A stretch of 32,005 bases of DNA from Pseudomonadota bacterium (lineage in GTDB: Bacteria; Verrucomicrobiota; Verrucomicrobiia; Limisphaerales; SXTU01): assembly GCA_009924135.1 (NCBI GenBank), contig RFSE01000054.1, positions 1 to 32,005 on the forward strand. The letters are read 5' to 3'. This document shows, piece after piece, positions 25,634 to 32,005 of this stretch. The stretch's first letter is position 1. Every line of letters starts with the position of its first letter. The notes beneath the pieces are model-generated. The model saw only the letters and a list, made by a program, of their open reading frames with translations. It ran no database searches and was not told the origin of the DNA. The position numbers and the translations under genes were made by a program.

Positions 25634-27088
25634 GTGCACAGCCACGCGCCCGTTGTCGTTCCGGACTCCGTCCTGGCGGAGTTGCGCGCTCTCCTCGGCG
25701 CGGAGCATGTGCTTTCCCACGGGGACGAACTGCTCGTCTATGAGTGCGACGCCTACACACTGGAGAAGCACCTGCCGGGCGTTGTCGTGCTTCCCCGCAC
25801 TACGGAGGAAGTGGCCGCCATTGTGAAGCTCTGCGCCCGGCACTCGCTGCCCATCATCCCGCGGGGCGCGGGCACAAGCCTCAGCGGCACCGTGCTCGCC
25901 AGCACCGGCGGCGTCATGATCGCGCTCACGCGGATGAACCGCATTCTTGACCTGGATGTCCGCAACCGCCGCGCCCTCGTCGAGGCGGGTGTGGTAAACG
26001 CGTGGGTCACGAACGCCGCGAAACCTCACGGCCTCTTCTACGCGCCGGACCCGTCCTCGCAGCCGGCCTGCACCATCGGTGGTAACGTGGGCACCAACTC
26101 CGGAGGGCCGCATACGCTCAAGAACGGCGTCACCACGAACCACATTCTTGGCTGCGAAGTTGTTTTGCCCGACGGCGAAGTGGTCTGGCTCGGCACCACG
26201 CCGGATGGCGGCGAGGACGTTGCCGGTTACGATTTGCGCGGGGCGTTCATCGGCAGCGAAGGGATGTTTGGCATCGCCACCCGGATACTCGTCCGGCTGG
26301 TGCGCGCGCCGCAGGCCTTCAAGACCCTGCTCGGCATTTTCGAATCCGTGGATGACGCGAGTCAGACGGTCAGCGACATCATCGGTGCGGGCATCGTACC
26401 GGCGGCGCTGGAGATGATGGATCAGATGATCACGCAGGCCGTCGAGGCGGCATACCACTTCGGCTTCCCGACCGACGCGGGCGCGGTGCTGATCGTGGAA
26501 CTGGACGGTCTCGCCGCCGGCTTGGAGGAGCAAACCGCGCGGGTGGTCGAGATTTGCCGGCGGAACAAATCCCGTGAGGTACGCGTGGCAAAGGACGATG
26601 CCGAGCGCGCCGAGATCTGGAAGTGCCGCAAGCGTGCATTCGGCGCGATCGGCCGCCTTAGCCCGAACTTCCTCACGCAGGACGGCGTGGTCCCGCGCTC
26701 GAAGCTCCCTGAGATCATGCGCTTCATTCGCGCGACGAGCGAGAAGCACGGCCTGCGCATCCCGAACGTCTTTCATGCGGGCGACGGCAACATCCACCCG
26801 CTCATCCTCTACGATGAACGCGATCCTTCGCAGGTGACACGCGCCGTGCAGGCGGGCGAGGAAATCTTGGAGAAGTGCGTGGCGCTTGGCGGCAGCGTGA
26901 CCGGCGAGCACGGCATCGGCGTGGAGAAGGCCGACATGATGGCGCGCCAATTCACGCCCGACGACCTCGACGCGATGAAAATGCTCCGCCGCGTCTTCGA
27001 CCCCGCGCAACGCTGCAACCCGCACAAGATGTTCCCCGGCTCCAAACGCTGCGCGGACTTCGCGCCCCGGAAGCAGATCGCGGCGTGA
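25634..27088 (+). CDS. glcD: FAD-linked oxidase, glycolate oxidase subunit GlcD-like
   Basis: 484 residues from GTG 25634; the frame is open upstream but runs through the hairpin element, so the GTG giving MHSHAPVVVPDSVLAELRAL is preferred. The FAD-binding PCMH domain is seen in VVLPRTTEEVAAIVKL, IIPRGAGTSLSG and GGNVGTNSGGPHTLKNG. The C-terminal FAD-oxidase domain has FHAGDGNIHPLILYD and VTGEHGIGVEK, both family signatures. It oxidises a 2-hydroxy acid such as glycolate or D-lactate to the 2-oxo acid. No glcE or glcF follows, so it may act alone or with partners elsewhere; D-lactate dehydrogenase is the main alternative. Confidence 0.9.
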   Translation: MHSHAPVVVPDSVLAELRALLGAEHVLSHGDELLVYECDAYTLEKHLPGVVVLPRTTEEVAAIVKLCARHSLPIIPRGAGTSLSGTVLASTGGVMIALTRMNRILDLDVRNRRALVEAGVVNAWVTNAAKPHGLFYAPDPSSQPACTIGGNVGTNSGGPHTLKNGVTTNHILGCEVVLPDGEVVWLGTTPDGGEDVAGYDLRGAFIGSEGMFGIATRILVRLVRAPQAFKTLLGIFESVDDASQTVSDIIGAGIVPAALEMMDQMITQAVEAAYHFGFPTDAGAVLIVELDGLAAGLEEQTARVVEICRRNKSREVRVAKDDAERAEIWKCRKRAFGAIGRLSPNFLTQDGVVPRSKLPEIMRFIRATSEKHGLRIPNVFHAGDGNIHPLILYDERDPSQVTRAVQAGEEILEKCVALGGSVTGEHGIGVEKADMMARQFTPDDLDAMKMLRRVFDPAQRCNPHKMFPGSKRCADFAPRKQIAA

Positions 27089-27230
27089 ACGATAGACGGC
27101 GTACTTGCGGCGGCCATGAATCCGTTCTGGCAGCGTGCCAAGAGTGAGTTGGAGAGGTTGCCATGTGTGCGCAAGGTTTACAGCCGCGCACGCATGTCGG
27201 TGCCCGAGGAGTGGTTTTGTTGCTCTCTTT

Positions 27231-27707
27231 TCATGGTTTGCGCGGAAGCCACTGTGGCGGTGCAAATGCGAAGAAAAGCAAGGCGCCACCAAAGAAGGCA
27301 ATCAGACCGAGGATCAGCATGTAATCCTCACGCTTTTGCAGGATTGCTTGTGCTCTTGCGATTGGAGAAATCGTGCTTTGACCTGGTAGCGGTGGTGGGG
27401 CGTCGACCAAATCCGTCACGTCGATCCCACCAAAAATATCCGACAAAATAGCTGCCGGGGTGCACCATAATCCGTGAACTGACCACCAACCAAACAATGC
27501 TGTCCAAAACGCGTAACGCAAGCCAACCCAGGTTCGCGTCGAGTAAGGTGGAACCCATTCCAAATGAGTGCTTTCCCACGACACGATTAACGCCGAGGTG
27601 ACCCTTTGATACAAGATGACCTTTCCGCCACGCTGATGGAACTTTTCTCTGATGGCCGGCAGCACTTGCATGTCTGGGGGGCGTGTGAGATGGAGGTGCA
27701 GAATCAT
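27231..27707 (-). CDS. Small membrane protein of unknown function
   Basis: 158 residues from ATG 27707. Two hydrophobic segments are visible: one in the middle (VGLRYAFWTALFGWWSVHGL) and one near the C-terminus (YMLILGLIAFFGGALLFFAF). The middle segment, followed by CTPAAILSDIFGGIDVTDL, resembles a pattern I associate with small inner-membrane proteins (FGWW followed by a GG-DVT motif), but I cannot name a family. GC content is lower than in the flanking genes. It converges on glcD and has no obvious operon partner. The exact start is uncertain because the first 30 residues are not distinctive. Confidence 0.6.
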   Translation of the reverse strand: MILHLHLTRPPDMQVLPAIREKFHQRGGKVILYQRVTSALIVSWESTHLEWVPPYSTRTWVGLRYAFWTALFGWWSVHGLWCTPAAILSDIFGGIDVTDLVDAPPPLPGQSTISPIARAQAILQKREDYMLILGLIAFFGGALLFFAFAPPQWLPRKP

Positions 27708-28156
27708 GTTTCCAGACCGGGTTTTAGCCTATCTAGGATGGCATGTGCGAGCTCTGAGTGCACGGCTGGCTTTCGGTGGTGCATGCCTTGTTGTGCCGTT
27801 ATGAAAGCGGGGAGTTGGATTGTTGTAAAGAACATGCGCTGGGGCAGCAATCTCAAGCGTTGGTGCGCACGGCTTCGGAGTCCATTTTACCGCCGGGCCG
27901 TTACTTGGATATGGCGGCTCAGGAGCCGGGGGCGGTGAGCCTGTTCCTGGGTTCGTGACGATGGTGCCTGCGACGAAGAAGGGGACAACATGGCGAAGGT
28001 CTCGCGTCCGGTGTGAAGGGGGCGCGGAGGGTGGTCGTGGAATTGAGTGTGGTCTGGGCCGGCTTGCGTCGATTGCATCAGAGCTGAGAAAGGGCAGGAA
28101 GGTGAGGGTTGCGGCCGCTTGACTTGCCTGCGGGTCTGCCGAAGGCTTCCGGCCTG
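27708..28156. other. 449-base stretch without a convincing gene
   Basis: A short plus-strand frame at 27758-27958 (GTG start, 66 codons, ending YLDMAAQEPGAVSLFLGS) reads like a protein tail but has a stop just upstream and no recognised family; it may be a remnant. Otherwise nothing clear is seen: no RNA gene, hairpin or tandem repeat. Confidence 0.5.
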
Positions 28157-28639
28157 ATGCAGCAGTCGGATAACATTCTTAAGCACGTCGCCATCGTGGG
28201 CGTCCTTGCGCTCGTGGGTTACGTGGGGCTTTACGCCTTGGACATGCACTTGCGCGGGCGCAAGGGGCCGTGGGAGGTCACCTTCGCTGCCGAGACCAAC
28301 GGCACGCCCTATCTGGTGGTGAACCAGCCTGCGTATGGCGTGCGGGATGTGAAGGTGCGTTTCCCCGGTGAGCAGAATCCGCTGACGAATGCGCCGGTGA
28401 CGGTGCGGTTCGCCGAGCCGAACACGAAGCCTGGCTTCGGGGAGCTGCGGTTCCAGGATGCGACCTATCTGCCAGGCACGGTGACGTTGCTGGCCTTCAA
28501 CCACGAGATCGAGTTCATCCAGCGTGGATTGGTGCTGGATCGTCAGGAGCGCGCCTGGCAACCCGGGCTGACGGCGGACCTCACGCCGACGAACCAAGCG
28601 CCGCCACTGCGGACGCTCGGGCGCAAGCGGAATTACTGA
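28157..28639 (+). CDS. Membrane-anchored protein of unknown function
   Basis: 160 residues from ATG 28157 (MQQSDNILKHVAIVGVLALV); an upstream start at 28109 adds only a short unconserved stretch. One N-terminal transmembrane helix (about residues 10-30) is followed by a soluble domain of about 125 residues, beta-rich by eye (GPWEVTFAAETNGTPYLVVN, DVKVRFPGEQ, LPGTVTLLAFNHEIEF). The topology suggests an anchor with the domain outside the cytoplasm. No family recognised. It is isolated, followed by a palindromic repeat and then the convergent S41 peptidase gene. Confidence 0.7.
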   Translation: MQQSDNILKHVAIVGVLALVGYVGLYALDMHLRGRKGPWEVTFAAETNGTPYLVVNQPAYGVRDVKVRFPGEQNPLTNAPVTVRFAEPNTKPGFGELRFQDATYLPGTVTLLAFNHEIEFIQRGLVLDRQERAWQPGLTADLTPTNQAPPLRTLGRKRNY

Positions 28640-28661
28640 CGGGGTCCGGCGTGTTTTCGCT

Positions 28662-28827
28662 GTGGCGGCAGGCATCCTGCCTGCCGTAGAGCCGGGGCTT
28701 CCAGCCCGGCGGAAGATTCGCCCGGCCACCTGATTGCTTTTGAATCACACCACGACGTAGGACTTCTCACGCCAATCCGGGCGGCATGATGCCCGCCCTC
28801 TACGGCAGGCAAGATGCCTGCCGCCAC
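28662..28827. repeat. Inverted pair of 30-base palindromic repeats
   Basis: The copy at 28662-28691 and the inverted copy at 28798-28827 match at 29 of 30 positions. Each is itself a near palindrome (GGCAGGCATCCTGCCTGCC and GGCAGGCAAGATGCCTGCC). Between them are further small hairpins, for example GCCGGG with CCCGGC at 28691-28710. It lies between convergent genes and may also end transcription, though no T-run is seen. Confidence 0.82.
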
Positions 28828-28877
28828 GGTGCCTGCGGCCACAGTTTGACTTCGCACCCGCCGGGTTACGGCGTTCG

Positions 28878-31800
28878 TTACTTCTTCGCCGGGAGCAGCA
28901 GTTCCATCGCCTTGTCGAGCTGGGGATCGCGCTGGGAAAGCCAGTCTTCCGGGGTGAGCCAGACGCGTTGGTCGGGCTGCTCGCCGTTGTTCTCCATGTT
29001 CGTGCCGTCCATGCGGAAGACGCCGCCCTGGGGCATCCGGGCGCCGGTGCCATCGGTCAGGCGCATGGCCCAGGTCCAGATGACGTAGCCGGGGGTGGGC
29101 ATGCCGACGATCTTGGCGATGCCGCGCTGGCGCATGGCGTAGGGGAACATCTCGCCGTTGGAGTAACTGTGCTCGTTCATCAGCACGATGACGGGCTTTT
29201 CCCAAGCGCGGTTGGGCGCGGCCTCGGGGCCTTCATCGCGCGGGCGGTACCAGCCGTGCTGCTTGCGCTCCAGCCAGTTGATCAGCGTGTCCGAGATGTT
29301 GCCGCCGCGGTTGAAGCGCACATCAATGATCATGCCCTGCTTGCCGCTCATGTACTCGTAGGCCTCGCGCTCGAAGCGGGTCTGGTTCTCGCCGCCCATG
29401 GCGCTGATGTGCAGGTAGCCGAGCTTGCCGCCGCTGGTGGTCTCGACGTATTTGCGCAGGCGCTCGATGCGGTTCTGGTATTGCAGGTTGTCCCAGTCAC
29501 CGGCGCTGAGCACCTTGTACTTCACCTTCCGCGCGCCGTCCTTCTTGGGCTCCTTGTTCACTAGGAACTCGAACTCGCGGTCCTGCCGGTCGTTGATGAG
29601 CTGGTAGAGTTTCTCGTTGAGCGAGACGTCCTGGCCGTTGATGGCGAGAATGTAGTCGCCGGGCTTGATCTCGGTCTGCTTGTAGGAACCGGGTGAACCA
29701 ATCGGCACGTCGGCTACGCGGATGCCCGGGCCCGCGTGCTTGTAATCGAAGGTGAAACCCAAGTGCGGTGTCACGGGCTCGGGCACGCCGGAAGCGGCGG
29801 CGGTAACTTCGCTGTGTGACGACTCCAACTCGCCGATCATCATGCCCAGCACGGTGGAGAAGTCATCGTGCGTCTCGACGGCATCGAGCATCGGCTCATA
29901 TCGCTTACGGATGGCTTCCCAGTCGCGGCCGTGGAAGTTCGGGTCGTAAAAGTTGTGGTGGTAGGAGCGCCAGAACTGCGTGAAGGCGGCTTTGCGTTCA
30001 GCCCGCACATCGCGTTCGAAGTCGGCGGTGAAGGTGATTTTGTCGGGCCCCTTCGAGTCACCGAGCTTAAACTTCCAGGCGGCACCCTCCTGTACGAAGA
30101 TGGCCGTCTTGCTCTCGCTCAGAACCCGCAACTGGCTCTTGCCGCCGCCGCTGGTCTGGCGCTTGGTTTCCTTGCCGTCGTAGCTCACGGTCCAGACGTC
30201 GCCCTCGGACATGAAGGCGATGGTACCGTCTGCCGTGACGATCAAATCGCTGGCGGGGTTTTGCGAGGCGAGTTTGCGGATGCGGCGCTGGATGTCGTTG
30301 AAGTCGATGTCCACCTTCACCTTGTCCTTGGGCTTCTCGAATTTGAGGTCCGTGTCCGCCATGCGCGCCGTTTCCGGCTGGAGCGGCAGGACGTACAGGC
30401 CATTGCCATCGCGGTCGCTCTGGAAGAAGAGGTATTTCCCGTCCGGCGACCACGTGGGCTGGCTGTGGTGCGCGTTGAGGCGGGTGACGTTGTGCGCTTC
30501 ACCGCCGGCGGAGGGGACGATCCAGATGTTCCAAGCGTGGCTCTCGCCCTTGCGCGTGTAGGCGATCCACTGCATGTCCGGCGACCAGGAGAAGTCGCCG
30601 CCGCCGGAAACCTGCCAGTGCGTGCCGGGTACATGCACCACGCGCTTCACGACGCCATCGGACAAGTGCAACGTGTAGAGCCCGCCTTCCTTGCCCGCGA
30701 CCCAGAACGCGAGGTGATGGCCGTCCGGACAGAGGGAAAGGTGCGTCACATCCTCATCGCGCGGCCACAGCGGCTTCACCGCGAGCGTGGTTACGTCCAT
30801 CTCGTAAATTCGCGTGTTGAACTCCCGGTCGGAGGTGAAATAGAGCTTCTTGCCGTCGCGCGACCAGATGAAGTCCGAGTCGTCACCGACCCAGTCCGTC
30901 AGTCGGCGGGCGAACTCCTCGCTGCGGCCGGCCACGCCCTTGGTCTTCTCCGTGGCGACGGTCCAGATGTCGCTCCGCAGGCCGAACGCGAGGGTTTTGC
31001 CATCGGGGGACAACTCGGCTTCGGTGATGCCGGAGGTCAATTTCTCCCGTCGGCGCGTGGTCTGCTTCTCGTCCGCGCTGACGACGAGCTTGATCTTGGT
31101 CGGCGTCTTGGAGCCGCTCTTGAGCAGCCAGAGGTCGGGGCCGTACTCAAAGGCGATGTCACCAGACTTGGCGGCGATGCTGGGCCAGCGCACCGACCCG
31201 CCCGTGAACTGGGTGATTGGCTTGCTCTTGCCGTCGAGGTCGTAGGACCAGAGGTTCGGCGTGCGCGCGGGGCTGTCGGTGACTTTGCCGATGGGTTCGT
31301 TGAGCTTGCTCGCGGAGGGCGTGACCTCGCCGACGGTCACGGTGAGGAGGTGTTTGCCATCAGGTAGGAACTGCGTCCAGAGATGCTGACGGTCGTCGTT
31401 GGTAAGGGGTTTGCGCCGTCCGTCTGCAACGTTGATCGTCCAAATCTGGGCCGCCGCCGAGCCGACGTAGCGGGGCCGGGTCCAGGGGAAGCCATAGCGG
31501 CCATAGACGACCGTCTTGCCGTCCGGGGAAAAGGCCGGGTAGTTCATGGCCGCGTAGTCCTCGCACAGCCGCTCCGTGGCGAGGGTTTTCAGGTCCACGG
31601 CATACAATCCGTAGTTGGGCGATTCCCGGCGCGCGGCGAACAGGATTTGTTTGCCGTCGGGGCTCCAGCCGCCGGGCAGTTCCGGTCCCGCGTGCCAGGT
31701 GATCTGCTGTGCTGGTCCACCGTCGGCCGGGGCGACGAAGATGTCCCAGCCGCCGTTGCGTTTGCTGGCGAAAGCGATCCACTGACCGTCGGGCGAGAAG

Positions 31801-32005
31801 ACGGGGTAGGCGTCGGACTCGACGTGCGACGTGAGCGCGGTCGCACGGCCGCCTTCGGTTGGCCCGACCCAGACATCACCGCGATAGACGAAGGCGATGC
31901 GTTTGCCGTTGGGACTGAGCGAGGGTTGTCGTGCGCCGACAACGGGCTGGGGGACGGGCAGCGTGAGCTGGGCGGACGCCGGGACGAGGGCGGCGAGCAA
32001 CGCGG
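28878..32005 (-). CDS. Tricorn-type S41 family peptidase with beta-propeller and PDZ domains (5' end outside window)
   Basis: At least 1042 codons; the frame is open to the right edge. The first residues in view (LLAALVPASAQ, then LTLPVP) look like the end of a signal peptide, so only a short piece of the N-terminus is missing and the protein is exported. About the first 650 residues are WD40/PD40-like propeller repeats with recurring SPDGK motifs. A helical core follows, then a PDZ domain (IKPGDYILAINGQDVSL) and the S41 catalytic domain. Tricorn-like catalytic residues appear present: Ser-His in ELESSHSE, the nucleophile Ser in EHSYSNGEMFPY, and Glu in MENNGEQPD. It degrades peptides, probably in the periplasm. 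A short in-frame TTG at 32000 should not be taken as the start. Confidence 0.93.
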   Translation of the reverse strand, partial: ALLAALVPASAQLTLPVPQPVVGARQPSLSPNGKRIAFVYRGDVWVGPTEGGRATALTSHVESDAYPVFSPDGQWIAFASKRNGGWDIFVAPADGGPAQQITWHAGPELPGGWSPDGKQILFAARRESPNYGLYAVDLKTLATERLCEDYAAMNYPAFSPDGKTVVYGRYGFPWTRPRYVGSAAAQIWTINVADGRRKPLTNDDRQHLWTQFLPDGKHLLTVTVGEVTPSASKLNEPIGKVTDSPARTPNLWSYDLDGKSKPITQFTGGSVRWPSIAAKSGDIAFEYGPDLWLLKSGSKTPTKIKLVVSADEKQTTRRREKLTSGITEAELSPDGKTLAFGLRSDIWTVATEKTKGVAGRSEEFARRLTDWVGDDSDFIWSRDGKKLYFTSDREFNTRIYEMDVTTLAVKPLWPRDEDVTHLSLCPDGHHLAFWVAGKEGGLYTLHLSDGVVKRVVHVPGTHWQVSGGGDFSWSPDMQWIAYTRKGESHAWNIWIVPSAGGEAHNVTRLNAHHSQPTWSPDGKYLFFQSDRDGNGLYVLPLQPETARMADTDLKFEKPKDKVKVDIDFNDIQRRIRKLASQNPASDLIVTADGTIAFMSEGDVWTVSYDGKETKRQTSGGGKSQLRVLSESKTAIFVQEGAAWKFKLGDSKGPDKITFTADFERDVRAERKAAFTQFWRSYHHNFYDPNFHGRDWEAIRKRYEPMLDAVETHDDFSTVLGMMIGELESSHSEVTAAASGVPEPVTPHLGFTFDYKHAGPGIRVADVPIGSPGSYKQTEIKPGDYILAINGQDVSLNEKLYQLINDRQDREFEFLVNKEPKKDGARKVKYKVLSAGDWDNLQYQNRIERLRKYVETTSGGKLGYLHISAMGGENQTRFEREAYEYMSGKQGMIIDVRFNRGGNISDTLINWLERKQHGWYRPRDEGPEAAPNRAWEKPVIVLMNEHSYSNGEMFPYAMRQRGIAKIVGMPTPGYVIWTWAMRLTDGTGARMPQGGVFRMDGTNMENNGEQPDQRVWLTPEDWLSQRDPQLDKAMELLLPAKK

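Noticed and set aside
27606-27938. Plus-strand frame of 110 codons
   Set aside because: It overlaps the better-supported membrane protein and has Cys/Trp/Arg-rich composition typical of a chance frame.

Overview
The window is about 32 kb of GC-rich, densely coding bacterial DNA. Gene families, gene order and the small repeats (period-7 arrays and palindromic elements, some inside genes) suggest a Verrucomicrobiota genome, perhaps Pedosphaera/Limisphaerales-like. That placement is inference: there is no rRNA or other marker gene here, and I found no tRNA, CRISPR array, phage or transposase.

Layout. (1) 1-3173, minus strand: rimO, pgsA and a pgpA-like gene, overlapping end to start. The pgpA frame runs off the left edge. 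(2) 3390-14434, plus strand: a large block built from circularly permuted ATP-grasp, alpha-E and transglutaminase families. It holds two versions of one module. Module 1 is split: ATP-grasp (3507-4826), alpha-E (4937-5962) and a DUF2126-type transglutaminase (6070-9414). Module 2 is a fused ATP-grasp/alpha-E protein (10164-12716) followed by two short transglutaminases (12713-13585, 13604-14434). A VapB/VapC toxin-antitoxin pair sits between the modules and overlaps the first gene of module 2. (3) 14575-16669: a small helical protein and a sulfite-oxidase-like molybdoenzyme on minus, then a secreted NHL-type propeller on plus, closed by a clear terminator. (4) 16826-21040: threonine-degradation operon tdh - DUF3472 - kbl on minus, divergent from an XRE-cupin regulator. 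The shared intergenic region carries four direct repeats at about 21-bp spacing. (5) 21071-25382, minus: a DUF455/ATP-grasp fusion, an M24 Xaa-Pro aminopeptidase and an unrecognised protein, apparently one operon. (6) 25634-27088: glcD-like FAD oxidase. (7) 27089-28877: weakly coding stretch with two small membrane proteins and a palindromic repeat. (8) 28878 to the right edge, minus: a tricorn-type S41 peptidase missing only its extreme N-terminus.

The block at 3390-14434 is the most interesting. ATP-grasp/alpha-E/transglutaminase clusters are known and have been predicted to make or modify peptides, but have no settled function. Here module 1 carries two lesions: an in-frame TAG in the conserved start of its ATP-grasp gene, and an in-frame loss from the DUF2126 protein of the segment that should hold the transglutaminase His and Asp. 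Module 2 looks intact. Module 1 is also where the heptamer repeat elements sit, replacing the ribosome-binding regions of two genes. A third ATP-grasp, fused to a ferritin-like domain, lies 10 kb away and has a palindromic element inserted in frame.
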